A program made the translations under genes and the position numbers. A DNA stretch of 64,000 nt, taken from contig NZ_JAUSUX010000015.1 in NCBI RefSeq assembly GCF_030813795.1, forward strand, positions 1 to 64,000. The letters run 5' to 3'. This DNA is from Desulfofundulus luciae (GTDB taxonomy: Bacteria; Bacillota; Desulfotomaculia; Desulfotomaculales; Desulfovirgulaceae). Positions 43,884 to 52,658 of the stretch are shown piece by piece (positions within the stretch are counted from its first letter, which is position 1; every line of letters starts with the position of its first letter). A model generated the notes under the pieces. That model was not told the DNA's origin, searched no databases, and worked only from the letters and a program-made list of their open reading frames with translations.

Positions 43884-44716
43884 TCAAGCGACTACCCTGG
43901 GATAAAGGTATGTGCCCACTGCTGTAGCCAGAGTGCAGGCTACCAGCAAAACTCCTACGTCCGCCTGCCAGCTGGTCAATTGGCCGGTAACAAGGGCGCC
44001 ACGCAGGAAGTCCACCATATAGCTTAGCGGGTTGACCGATGCCACCACGCGCAGCCAGTCGGGCATGATGGAGATGGGATACAGCGCGTTGGAAGCAAAA
44101 AACAAGGGCATGGTGATTAACTGGCCGATACCCATGAAACGTTCACGGGTTTTAACAATGGCTGCAATAATCATGGACAGGGTGGCAAAAAATACGGCTC
44201 CCAGTATGACCACACCGGCGGCTGCTGACAGGAGGGCCGGGTGCCAGTGCAGGGGTATGCCGGTTATGGACGCAAGCAGAAAAATAATGGTTACCTGGCT
44301 TAAGGCACGCACTCCGGCTGCCAGAGCTTTGCCCAGCACCAGCGCCACCCGGGGTATGGGCATGGCCAGAAACTTTTGCAGTATACCCATATCTCTTTCC
44401 CAGATAGTCGAAAGACCAAAGAAGATGGCTGTAAACATCACCGACTGCGAGAGAATGCCGGGGGTCATATAAGTCTGGTAAGTTACCCCGCCTGTGTCAA
44501 ATCGCGTACCTTGCTGAAAGCCTGGCCGAAAATCAGCAGCCAGAGCACAGGCTGCACGGCCCGGGTGAACAGCTCGGTCGGTTCGTGGCGCAGCTTGCGC
44601 AGTTCCATTTCGACGATGACCAGCATGTCTGTTAGTGCCTGCAGCACTGTGCTGCCTGATTTTGCCGCCGGTTCAACCGAGGCGGCGACTGATGTGGCGA
44701 ACCTGTCTGATTCCAC
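43884..44716 (-). pseudogene. ABC-2 type permease, frameshifted
   Basis: One permease split into two frames. The N-terminal half starts at GTG 44716 (GGGGGAG upstream), contains ALTDMLVIVEMELRKLRHEP and PVLWLLIFGQAFSKVRDL, and stops at 44,483. The C-terminal half continues in another frame as GGVTYQTYMTPGILSQSVMF and reads to 43,884 (FFASNALYPISIMPDWLRVV, VNPLSYMVDFLRGALV). The shift falls at the run GGCGGGG near 44,490. In intact relatives these parts form one ~270-residue daunorubicin-resistance-type permease. It is next to a truncated ATPase, so the whole exporter is probably dead. Confidence 0.8.
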
Positions 44717-45140
44717 GAAAATCTCCCCCTGCATCCAAAAAATTACCGGTAAAATAAGTAAATACATCATCCATGGAAGCACCGGGGTTACCCGTCATTG
44801 CCTTTAATTCTGCCGGCGTACCGGTAACCACCATTTCGCCACGATTAAGTATGCCAATTCGATTACAGACTGTATCGGCCTCTTCCATATAGTGAGTGGT
44901 AAGCAGGATGCGCTCCAGTCGCTTGACAGTGATGGTCACCGAGCTTGAGCCGGTACCCATGCGCACGGCAATGTCTTTGATCCGCTGTGGCCCAAACCGG
45001 TGCAGGATGTGCAAAACCCAGTACTGCTCGGGTGTAATCTTACCCTGTTTTACCGGGTGGGACGTCAAACGCCAGCAACGCCAGATTTGCCAGATTGCAT
45101 CGGCAATTTTTTCAGTGAGCAACTGCTCGTTATTATTCAT
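44673..45140 (-). pseudogene. MarR regulator fused to ABC ATPase tail by internal deletion
   Basis: An open frame of 155 residues that is a chimera. Residues 1-~78 are a MarR-family N-terminus and winged helix (GKITPEQYWVLHILHRFGPQ, IKDIAVRMGTGSSSVTITVK). From residue ~80 the sequence switches without a stop to the end of an ABC exporter ATPase: LLTTHYMEEADTVCNRIGIL, NRGEMVVTGTPAELKAMTG, MDDVFTYFTGN. A deletion has removed the MarR C-terminus and some 200 residues of the ATPase including both Walker motifs. The original operon would have been marR, ATPase, permease. ATG 45140 or GTG 45143 starts it. Confidence 0.85.
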
Positions 45141-45171
45141 CACATCACCTGTCTTCCCAACTAAAATATAC

Positions 45172-45188
45172 CATCAAAAAATTTGATG
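45172..45188. promoter_or_regulatory. MarR-type operator candidate
   Basis: CATCAAA-AAA-TTTGATG, a perfect 7-3-7 inverted repeat, 30 bases upstream of the MarR remnant, followed by a partly overlapping GATGATCAATG. Size and placement fit an autoregulatory MarR site. Further right, a ribosome-binding site AAAGGAGG at 45,311 precedes only an 8-codon frame (TTG 45328), likely a gene relic. Confidence 0.5.
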
Positions 45189-45396
45189 ATCAATGTATTT
45201 CACATTTGGGGCGTAAAGTCGGTTATACTATCTTTGAAGAAGGACGGCCTGCATGCAGGGATTGCATGAGGTGGACTGAATAGTAACCTTCTCCGAAAAA
45301 ATTTTTTTCTAAAGGAGGATTTGGTCGTTGGATATAGAAGTCATCCCAAAGTAGAAATTTTCATTTTAAATAATTCCGGTATGAATGGAAATGCTG

Positions 45397-45440
45397 GCCA
45401 CGAAGGTCTGCCCCGGAATGGGAAAGACCTTTTGTGTTTT
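45397..45440 (+). promoter_or_regulatory. CCACGAAGG hairpin, copy B
   Basis: GGCCACGAAGGTCT, loop CCCCGGAATGGGAA region, AGACCTT then TTGTG and TTTTT. The 5' arm is identical to copies A and C over CCACGAAGG. It lies directly upstream of cobalamin riboswitch 3 with no gene between. Confidence 0.5.
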
Positions 45441-45454
45441 TAACAGTTAAATAA

Positions 45455-45713
45455 TGTGGACGGGGTGTCCTGCTTCTCTGATGGGGGCCAGGCTGAAAAG
45501 GGAAGCCGGTGCAAATCCGGCGCGGTCCCGCCACTGTGAGGGGGAAGGAACCCACATAATGTCACTGTCCAGCACTCACCGATGATATTGATGAAACCTT
45601 AAGCTATGTTTTCATTATTTGTCAAGCGTGCCATTGGATGTTACGGTTCATTGGTGAGTGCTGGATGGGAAGACGTGGAGTTCCGATGAACCCGAGCCAG
45701 GAGACCTGCCCCG
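45455..45713 (+). promoter_or_regulatory. Cobalamin riboswitch 3
   Basis: Consensus elements: AAAAGGGAAGCCGGTGCAAA, TCCGGCGCGGTCCCGCCACT, GATGGGAAGACG, GAACCCGAGCCAGGAGACCT. The core is almost identical to riboswitch 2. The peripheral stem is TCCAGCACTCACC/GGTGAGTGCTGGA with a ~75-base AT-rich loop. It controls the nitrilase-CobN-radical SAM-FmdE operon. Confidence 0.93.
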
Positions 45714-45768
45714 TTTTTTCACCATGCTGCCTACGCGGATAGGGATGTGGTAGGTCTGATTTTCCCTA

Positions 45769-45797
45769 CCCCCGCTTTATGCGTAGCGGGGGTTTTT
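45769..45797 (+). terminator. Riboswitch-controlled terminator
   Basis: CCCCCGCT, 8-base loop, AGCGGGGG, TTTTT. About 100 bases before the nitrilase start codon, as expected for the expression platform of riboswitch 3. Confidence 0.85.
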
Positions 45798-45899
45798 GAT
45801 TGCCCGTTTTTAATTGCCAGGAGGAACCCCGGCATTATATCTGGCCGGACGGTCGGAAATTTCCGGGTGGAAAAGGAGTTTCTTGATGAGGTGTTAAAG

Positions 45900-47576
45900 A
45901 TGCCGGAAGAAGTCAGGGTGGCTTTAATCCATGCAGCCATCAAGTGGAAAAATAAGGAACATAACCTGCGGCGGTTGCTGGCCTTAAATGAAGAGGCTGC
46001 TGCCGGCGGTGCCCGGATCATTATAAACCCCGAGTTGGCCACCACGGGTTATACCTTTGAAAGCAGAAGGGACATTTCCCCCTTTGTGGAGACCGTTCCC
46101 GGCCCGACCACAGAATTGTTCGGCGCCCTGGCCCGCCGGTACGGGGTCTACATTTGCCTGGGGCTGCCGGAAGTGGATTTAAAATCGGGGATTTATTATA
46201 ACACCGCAGTGCTCATTGGCCCGGACGGCCGGGTAATGGGTCAGCACCGTAAGCTGGCCCCTGCCTTTAAGGAAAATCTCTGGGCGGCCAGGGGTAACCT
46301 GCCCGTGCTGGTGGCAGAAACCTGCTTTGGTAGAGTGGGTGTGCTCATCTGTGCCGACACATACTGGTACAAGGCGGCGCGAATGGCTGCCCTGAAAGGT
46401 GCCCGGGTGCTGCTGATCCCGGCCAACTGGCCGCCCCATCACTACCCGCCGGAAGTTTTCTGGCGTGCCCGGGCTCTGGAAAACGGAGTTTATGTACTGG
46501 CCTGTAACCGTACGGGTCAGGATAAAAGCATGAACTGTAATGCGTCACAATCGTTCATCATTGGCCCCGACGGTAGCGTTTTAAAGGAAGTACAGTCTGC
46601 TAATGACACCATCCTTTATGGCACGTTGCCATTAAAAAACGGGAGATTTTTTACCCCCGGGGCCGGTGTCCTGCTGGGCGACAGGCGACCGGAATTCTAT
46701 GCCGGTATAACGCTGGATACCTTTTCCCAATTTGAACCGGAGGCGCTGCTGGGGTTGTCCGCAGGAAAGGAGTTTGCCGTAGCCACTGTTCAGTTTGCTC
46801 CACAGGCTGGAGAGCCGGTGAGAAATATCCGGCGCATTTTGTCATTCCTGGACCAGGCCGCAGACCTGGCTGCCCGCAGGGGGATGAAGCTCGACCTGGT
46901 TGTTTTTCCGGAACTTGCTGTAACAGGGGCCATATCTCAACCAGCACAGGCAGAAGAACTGGCCGAACCGGTTCCCGGCCCTGTTACCGGGGCTGTTATC
47001 CGGAGGGCAGAAAAGCTGGACCTGTATGTGGTGATGGGGGTGTTAGAAAGGGAAGACAGTCAACTGTTTAACACTGCCGTGTTGATCGGTCCGGCGGGAT
47101 TGCTTGGAAAATACAGAAAGATACACTTAAGTCCCTCCGACAGGGAATGGGCTCGCCCCGGGCAGGAAGATTTTTGCTTTTTTGACCTCCCCTTTGGCAG
47201 GGTGGGCATTTTACTGGGGCATGACCTGTTTTTCCCGGAAAGCCTGGAGAGTCTGGCCAAACAGGGGGTGGATGTGCTCTGCGTTCCCGCCCTCTGGAAT
47301 GATGAAAAAAGCCAGTTTATCTGGGAAGCCAGGATAGCCGAACAAATGCACCTGGTGGTGGCCAACCAGTGGGGGTCCAGTGGTTCTTTTTGTGCCCTGG
47401 GCGGCAGCTTAATTTACAGTTATTCCCGGTACTCTGAAAGGCGCGTGCGGCTGGTGTCTCCTGTCAATGAGGACAGGATCAACATTATGCTTTTAAACCC
47501 GCAGGAAACCAGGCAGAAGAAGTTCCTGGAAAAGGTGGATTATGACCTCCTCCTGACACATTACAAACTTTTTTAA
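45900..47576 (+). CDS. Double carbon-nitrogen hydrolase (nitrilase superfamily), second half lacking the catalytic Cys
   Basis: A 558-residue protein with two nitrilase-fold domains. Domain 1 (~1-290) keeps the Glu-Lys-Cys triad: Glu in INPELATTGY, Lys in QHRKLAPAF, Cys in VGVLICADTYW. Domain 2 (~300-558) has Glu in VFPELAVTG and Lys in KYRKIHLSP, but the Cys position reads GILLGHDLFFPE, with Gly instead of Cys, so it should be inactive. Such enzymes hydrolyse amides or nitriles, or transfer acyl groups. ATG 45900 has GAGGTG 6 bases upstream. It is first gene under cobalamin riboswitch 3; a link to corrinoid side-chain amides is an inference. Confidence 0.85.
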   Translation: MPEEVRVALIHAAIKWKNKEHNLRRLLALNEEAAAGGARIIINPELATTGYTFESRRDISPFVETVPGPTTELFGALARRYGVYICLGLPEVDLKSGIYYNTAVLIGPDGRVMGQHRKLAPAFKENLWAARGNLPVLVAETCFGRVGVLICADTYWYKAARMAALKGARVLLIPANWPPHHYPPEVFWRARALENGVYVLACNRTGQDKSMNCNASQSFIIGPDGSVLKEVQSANDTILYGTLPLKNGRFFTPGAGVLLGDRRPEFYAGITLDTFSQFEPEALLGLSAGKEFAVATVQFAPQAGEPVRNIRRILSFLDQAADLAARRGMKLDLVVFPELAVTGAISQPAQAEELAEPVPGPVTGAVIRRAEKLDLYVVMGVLEREDSQLFNTAVLIGPAGLLGKYRKIHLSPSDREWARPGQEDFCFFDLPFGRVGILLGHDLFFPESLESLAKQGVDVLCVPALWNDEKSQFIWEARIAEQMHLVVANQWGSSGSFCALGGSLIYSYSRYSERRVRLVSPVNEDRINIMLLNPQETRQKKFLEKVDYDLLLTHYKLF

Positions 47577-47595
47577 GAAGAGGGGCGAGAATGGG

Positions 47596-50500
47596 ATGAA
47601 GCTTAGAATATTGTTTTACACGGCCATTGAGGGTGAATTGGGCAGCCTCAGTAATGCCGTCAGGAGCGTGCACCGGGAATACGGTCCGCTGGTGGAGGTT
47701 CTGGCATACGCAAAGCGGGATTTAACCGGCCCGGAAAAGGAAGCAGAGTTACTGGATACGGTTCACTGCTGCCACCTGGTGATCCTGCACCTGATGGGTG
47801 GGCCTGACTCCTTACCCTCTTTTGACCGGGTAACGGCTCTTGCCAGAGAACAGGCCATACCTCTGGCCGTTCTGCCTTCGGTGGGGGATGATACCCGGGC
47901 GCTCCTGGGCTTGAGCAACCTTTCTGAAGAAGATTACCGGCTTGTCCGGTTATATGTTAGTTACGGCGGGGAAGAGAACCTCAAAAATTTACTCATCTGG
48001 TCAATTAACCGTTATTTGGGCAAGTTTTACCCTGTGCCGGAGCCCAAACCCCTTCCCTGGGAAGGATTATACTACCCGGGGTGTCAGAGTGAGGCCCAGG
48101 CGGCGGCTCTTCTTGAGGAAAAACTAAAGGAAGGTAAACCCGTGGTGGGCATTCTTTTCTACCAGAGTTACCGGGTAGCCGGCAACACCGATTTTGTGGA
48201 CGAGCTGATCAATCAAATAGAAAACCAGGGTGGTGTAGCCCTGCCGGTATTCCTGTATGCAACCAGAAACGATGAGCTGGGTAGCCGGGGGATAGCCTGG
48301 GTGGTGGAAAATTACTTCAGTCGCCAGGGCCGGCCGCTGGTGGATGTGGTGGTAAACACTCTCATGTTTGCCCAAACCATGGCCACGCCAACCTTCAGCC
48401 GGGTTGAAGAAAAGGATCTCTACCTGCGCCTGGGTGTGCCCTTAATCAAAGCCATCCTTTCCGTAGCGTCCCGTAGCGAATGGGAAAACAGCCAGCAGGG
48501 TCTCGGCCCGCTGGACGTGGTTATGAGCGTGGCCCTGCCGGAGTTTGACGGCGATCTGATTACCGTGCCGGTGGCCACCCGGGAGGAATTGGAAAGAGAT
48601 CCCCTTACCGGGGCAGCTCCAATTAAATATGTGCCCGTTGCCGAACGAATGCAAAAAGTGGCCTCTTTGGCCCTGCGCTGGGCAAGGTTGAGGCGCAAGC
48701 CCAACCGGGAGAAAAAAGTGGCCATTATCCTGCACAATTACCCGCCCCGCAACGACCGCATCGGCAACGCCTTCGGCCTGGATACGCCGGCCAGCGTACA
48801 CCGTTTGCTACTTGCCATGCGGGAAGCCGGTTACCTGGTGGAAGACTTGCCCCCTGACGGGACCGCCCTGATGGAAAGAATCTTAGCCGGTTTAACAAAC
48901 GAGCGGGGCTGGCTGGACCCGCGGGAATTAGAGAGACGGTCAGCCGCCCGGGTGGATAAAAACACCTACCGGCAGTGGTATTCCACCTTTCCGGCCAGCG
49001 CCCGGGAACACCTGGAGCGGGACTGGGGGCCGCCGCCGGGAGAGGTTTTCTATTACGGTGAGCACCTGCTGGTACCCGGAATCTTTCTGGGCAACGTGTT
49101 TCTGGGTGTACAGCCCCCGCGCGGCTTTTTGGAAGACCCGTCGAAGATTTACCACAGCCCGGATCTTTCCCCGCCACATCACTATCTGGCCTATTACCGG
49201 TGGTTGCGGGATGTTTTTCAAGCAGATATTGTCTTTCATATTGGTAAGCATGGCTCACTGGAGTGGCTTCCCGGCAAAGGGGTGGGGCTCTCCGCGGCCT
49301 GCTTCCCGGACCTGGCCATTAACGACCTGCCTCACGTTTATCCGTATATTGTAAACAATCCCGGGGAAGGCACCCAGGCCAAGCGCCGTTCCCATGCCTG
49401 CATTATTGACCACCTGGTGCCGGTCATGACCAGGGCCGGGTCATATGATGAACTGGCCGAAATTGAGGTGCTGCTTAAGGAATACAATGAAGCAAAAATG
49501 CTGGATGATTCCAGGTTGGCTTCCCTGTGCAATTTAATCTGGGAGAAAGTGGTGTCTGCCCACCTGGATCGGGATTTACAAATGAGCCGGGAGGCAGCCG
49601 AACAGGACTGGCAGGGCTTTCTGGAAAAATTACACGCTTATCTGTACGAAATAAAAGATACCCTGATCCGGGACGGCCTGCACATTTTGGGCCGGCCGCC
49701 GGCAGGCGAGGCTCTGGTGGAAATGCTCCTGGCCCTAACGCGCCTGCCCAATGGATCGGTGCCTTCCTTGCGGGAGCAGGTAGCCGGTATAAAAGGGTTC
49801 AATTACGAACAACTCCTGGCAAACCCCAGTTATTTTGATCCGGCCCAGGGACGTACATATGGAGAAATGCTGGATGAAATCGAACACCTGGCCCGCCGGA
49901 TACTGGAAGCCTTCGTAAATGGCGGTTATACGGTAGATGAAGCGCCCTTTATAGTGCAAAAACTCCTGGGAAAACAAAATGAGGAGATTTGCCGGGTGCT
50001 TGAATACGCAGGCAATACGCTAGTGCCGGCTCTGGCCGCAACAAAGCAGGAACTGGACAACTGCCTCAACGCTTTAGCCGGGGGGTTTGTGCCCCCTGGA
50101 CCTTCGGGAGCTCCTACCCGTGGCATGGCTGACATTCTCCCTACCGGGCGTAATTTTTACTCCGTGGATCCCCAGGCTGTTCCCAGCCGTGCGGCCTGGC
50201 AGGTGGGCCGCTCCCTGGCTGATGCCCTGCTGGAACGGTACAGGCAGGAGAAGGGAACCTATCCCGGGAGTGTTGGCATTGTGGTATGGGCTACCAGCAA
50301 CATGCGTACGGGCGGTGATGACATAGCCCAGGCGCTGTACTTAATGGGAGTCCGGCCGGTATGGGATGAAAAAAGCGGGAGAATTAAGGGGTTGGCTGTA
50401 ATCCCCCTGGAGGAGCTGGGACGGCCCCGGATAGACGTGACCATAAGGGCCAGCGGGATGTTCCGCGATGCCTTTTTAAATGTCATTCACTTGATTGACC

Positions 50501-51369
50501 AGGCAGTGGAAATGGTGGCCAATCTGGACGAGCCGGAAGATTTAAATTTTATAGCTGCCCACGTGCGTCAGGAGATGGCAGAAAAAGCAGCTCAGGGCAT
50601 GAGTCCGGAACAGGCCCGGGAAGAAGCCCTGTGGCGTATTTTCAGCGATCCCCCGGGATGTTACGGGGCCGGGGTAAGCAACCTGATAACCGCCAGGAAC
50701 TGGCGGGACGAAAAAGACCTGGGAGAAGTCTACGTCACCTGGGGCGGTTATGCTTACAGCCGGCGCTCTTATGGCAAAGATGCCCGCCCTGCTTTCAGGC
50801 AGCGCCTGGCTATGGTGGAACTCACCGTGAAAAATGAGGATACCCGCGAGATCGATATGTATGACAGCGATGACTTTTACTCCTACCACGGTGGCATGGT
50901 GGCGGCGATAAAGGCAATAAAGGGGGAGCCGCCCATGTCTTTCAGCGGCGACAGTTCGGATCCGGCAAGGGTGCGGGTGCGTACTCTGGATGAGGAAACC
51001 AGGCATATTTTCCGGGCCCGGGTACTCAATCCCAAATGGATTGAAAGCATGAAACGCCACGGCTATAAAGGAGCGGGGGACCTTTCCCACCTGGTGGAGG
51101 TGGCTTTCGGTTGGGATGCCACCGCCGGCGTGCTGGAGGACTGGCTTTACGAGGCTCTGGCCAAAAAGTATGTCTTGGATCCATCCATGCAGGAGTGGTT
51201 TAAAGAAGTCAATCCGTGGGCTTTGCATAACATTGTCGAACACTTGCTGGAAGCCATTGAAAGGGGAATGTGGCAGGCTGCACCGGAAATGAACGAAGCT
51301 TTAAGGGAACTTTACCTGGACATAGAAGCCGAACTGGAAGCCCGGACGGAGTGGCCGTTAAACAAGTAA
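47596..51369 (+). CDS. cobN: CobN/ChlH-type chelatase large subunit 2
   Basis: A 1,257-residue member of the same family as the 30,534 gene, with ordinary family boxes: LGVQPPRGFLEDPSKIYHSP, LSPPHHYLAYYRWLRDVFQA, IVFHIGKHGSLEWLPGKGVG, ILPTGRNFYSVDPQAVPSRA, KRHGYKGAGDLS. It lacks the four-cysteine insert of the other copy. The pair differs enough to be old paralogs. It follows the nitrilase gene by 19 bases in the riboswitch-3 operon, and no ChlI/ChlD gene is in this operon, so it must borrow the AAA+ subunits at 25,190-28,321 or act otherwise. Metal and tetrapyrrole are not determined by sequence. Confidence 0.88.
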   Translation: MKLRILFYTAIEGELGSLSNAVRSVHREYGPLVEVLAYAKRDLTGPEKEAELLDTVHCCHLVILHLMGGPDSLPSFDRVTALAREQAIPLAVLPSVGDDTRALLGLSNLSEEDYRLVRLYVSYGGEENLKNLLIWSINRYLGKFYPVPEPKPLPWEGLYYPGCQSEAQAAALLEEKLKEGKPVVGILFYQSYRVAGNTDFVDELINQIENQGGVALPVFLYATRNDELGSRGIAWVVENYFSRQGRPLVDVVVNTLMFAQTMATPTFSRVEEKDLYLRLGVPLIKAILSVASRSEWENSQQGLGPLDVVMSVALPEFDGDLITVPVATREELERDPLTGAAPIKYVPVAERMQKVASLALRWARLRRKPNREKKVAIILHNYPPRNDRIGNAFGLDTPASVHRLLLAMREAGYLVEDLPPDGTALMERILAGLTNERGWLDPRELERRSAARVDKNTYRQWYSTFPASAREHLERDWGPPPGEVFYYGEHLLVPGIFLGNVFLGVQPPRGFLEDPSKIYHSPDLSPPHHYLAYYRWLRDVFQADIVFHIGKHGSLEWLPGKGVGLSAACFPDLAINDLPHVYPYIVNNPGEGTQAKRRSHACIIDHLVPVMTRAGSYDELAEIEVLLKEYNEAKMLDDSRLASLCNLIWEKVVSAHLDRDLQMSREAAEQDWQGFLEKLHAYLYEIKDTLIRDGLHILGRPPAGEALVEMLLALTRLPNGSVPSLREQVAGIKGFNYEQLLANPSYFDPAQGRTYGEMLDEIEHLARRILEAFVNGGYTVDEAPFIVQKLLGKQNEEICRVLEYAGNTLVPALAATKQELDNCLNALAGGFVPPGPSGAPTRGMADILPTGRNFYSVDPQAVPSRAAWQVGRSLADALLERYRQEKGTYPGSVGIVVWATSNMRTGGDDIAQALYLMGVRPVWDEKSGRIKGLAVIPLEELGRPRIDVTIRASGMFRDAFLNVIHLIDQAVEMVANLDEPEDLNFIAAHVRQEMAEKAAQGMSPEQAREEALWRIFSDPPGCYGAGVSNLITARNWRDEKDLGEVYVTWGGYAYSRRSYGKDARPAFRQRLAMVELTVKNEDTREIDMYDSDDFYSYHGGMVAAIKAIKGEPPMSFSGDSSDPARVRVRTLDEETRHIFRARVLNPKWIESMKRHGYKGAGDLSHLVEVAFGWDATAGVLEDWLYEALAKKYVLDPSMQEWFKEVNPWALHNIVEHLLEAIERGMWQAAPEMNEALRELYLDIEAELEARTEWPLNK

Positions 51370-51403
51370 AGGAAAGTGTGTAAAAATTAACGGGTGGGAG
51401 CAA

Positions 51404-52483
51404 ATGACTGAAAAAATAAAGCTCCTTATTTTGCTGGTGACCACGGATTGTAACCTGCGCTGCGCTTATTGCTATGCCCGGGGAGGCGAAGGCAAAGAAC
51501 ACATGACCTGGGAGGTGGCCCAGCAGGCGGTGGATTATGCCGCCGCCCGGAGCCGATCTTTTAAAATCCAGTTTTCCGGCGGCGAGCCCCTGTTAAACCT
51601 GCCCCTGGTGAGAGAGGTGGCGGCCTATGTCCGGTCACGCCGGCTTTCCGTTAAATTACAGCTGCAGACCAACGGAACGCTGATCACCCCCGCAGTGGCC
51701 CGGGAATTAAAGTCCCTGGGCGTGGCGCTAGGGGTGAGCCTGGACGGTCCGCCGGAGATTAATGACCGGTTACGCCCTTATAACAGGGGCAGAGGTTCAA
51801 CCCCGGACGTGGTCAGGGGGCTGCAGAACCTGGCCGTGGAAGGGATTAAGGTGGGCCTGACGGCAGTCCTGACGGATAAAAGTACGCCCGGCCTGACCCG
51901 ATTGGTGGAGCTGGCCGCCTATCTGGGCAATGTTCACGGCTTGTCTTTGGATTTGCTGCGCCCTGTGGGCAGGGGAGGAGAGGGGCAGGCGGTCCCGCCG
52001 GACGTGGATCTGCTCGACCGGTCCGTGCGGGCGGCCTTCCACCGGGCGCAGGAAATAGCCCGGCTGGGCGGGCCGTTAATCCGGTTTCGGGAAGTGGAGA
52101 GGTTAAAATACCTGCTGTGCCGGGGTGTGGCCAGGCAGCATTACTGTTATGCCACCACGGGGCAGTCACTGGCCGTTTCGCCCGACGGTTCAGTTTATCC
52201 CTGTGCTTCCCTTTGCGGCCTGACAGAATTTTACCTGGGCCGGATCACGGACGGAAGGTTTTCCCTGGCCGAAGCGCTGGCCGGAACGCCGCTCCTGGGA
52301 CGTACCGTGGAAAGAGTGGCCGGCTGCCGGGATTGCCCGGATAGATTCTTATGCGGCGGCGGTTGTCCCGCCCGTGCTTATGCCCTCACCGGCCGGGTGG
52401 ACTGTGCCTGTGAGGCAGATTGCCTGTTAAGGAAAGTCTATCTGGATTTTGTTAAAAAGGAGAATACTTGTGCTCATATATGA
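51404..52483 (+). CDS. Radical SAM/SPASM-domain enzyme
   Basis: A 359-residue enzyme. The [4Fe-4S]-SAM site is CNLRCAYC (C16, C20, C23). Other radical SAM elements: FSGGEPLLNLP, LQLQTNGTLI, GVSLDGPPEINDRL. The C-terminal SPASM domain has many cysteines for auxiliary clusters: CYATTGQSLAVSPDGSVYPC, then CRDCPDRFLCGGGCPARAYA and CACEADCLL. It resembles anaerobic sulfatase-maturase-like and peptide-modifying enzymes; no sulfatase is in the window. It lies 34 bases after CobN 2, and a 36-codon Cys-containing gene overlaps its end, so a peptide substrate is possible. Some SPASM proteins also act on tetrapyrroles (AhbC/AhbD). Confidence 0.88.
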   Translation: MTEKIKLLILLVTTDCNLRCAYCYARGGEGKEHMTWEVAQQAVDYAAARSRSFKIQFSGGEPLLNLPLVREVAAYVRSRRLSVKLQLQTNGTLITPAVARELKSLGVALGVSLDGPPEINDRLRPYNRGRGSTPDVVRGLQNLAVEGIKVGLTAVLTDKSTPGLTRLVELAAYLGNVHGLSLDLLRPVGRGGEGQAVPPDVDLLDRSVRAAFHRAQEIARLGGPLIRFREVERLKYLLCRGVARQHYCYATTGQSLAVSPDGSVYPCASLCGLTEFYLGRITDGRFSLAEALAGTPLLGRTVERVAGCRDCPDRFLCGGGCPARAYALTGRVDCACEADCLLRKVYLDFVKKENTCAHI

Positions 52484-52580
52484 ATTGAGAAGCGGTGAAA
52501 AAGTCTACCGTGAACTGATTTGCCTTGAGGCGTACCCACCTGCAGGTATTCGGTGCCCTTGTTCACGTGCTGGCATCTAA
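52470..52580 (+). CDS. 36-residue Cys-containing peptide, possible precursor
   Basis: GTG 52470 stands 7 bases after AAGGAG and overlaps the last 14 bases of the radical SAM gene in another frame, so it would be translationally coupled. It encodes a 36-residue peptide: a charged first half (MLIYELRSGEKVYREL) and a second half with three cysteines (ICLEAYPPAGIRCPCSRAGI, Cys at 18, 29 and 31), then TAA at 52578-52580. The next gene starts 78 bases on. A small Cys-containing peptide coded immediately after a SPASM enzyme is the layout of sactipeptide/ranthipeptide systems. There is no homology support; it could be a chance frame. Confidence 0.45.
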   Translation: MLIYELRSGEKVYRELICLEAYPPAGIRCPCSRAGI

Positions 52581-52658
52581 CTTGTTGGATGTAATTTGTA
52601 AGTCGATGGACTGCGCGGCTTTATCGATCCGTGTTTTAAAGAAAGGAGAGGCTTTCTG

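Noticed and set aside
45328-45354. 8-codon frame MDIEVIPK after a strong ribosome site
   Set aside because: Too short and without partner features; may be the relic of a removed gene rather than a real peptide.
50542-51243. 233-codon minus-strand frame opposite CobN 2
   Set aside because: Shadow of the CobN C-terminal region, no start context.
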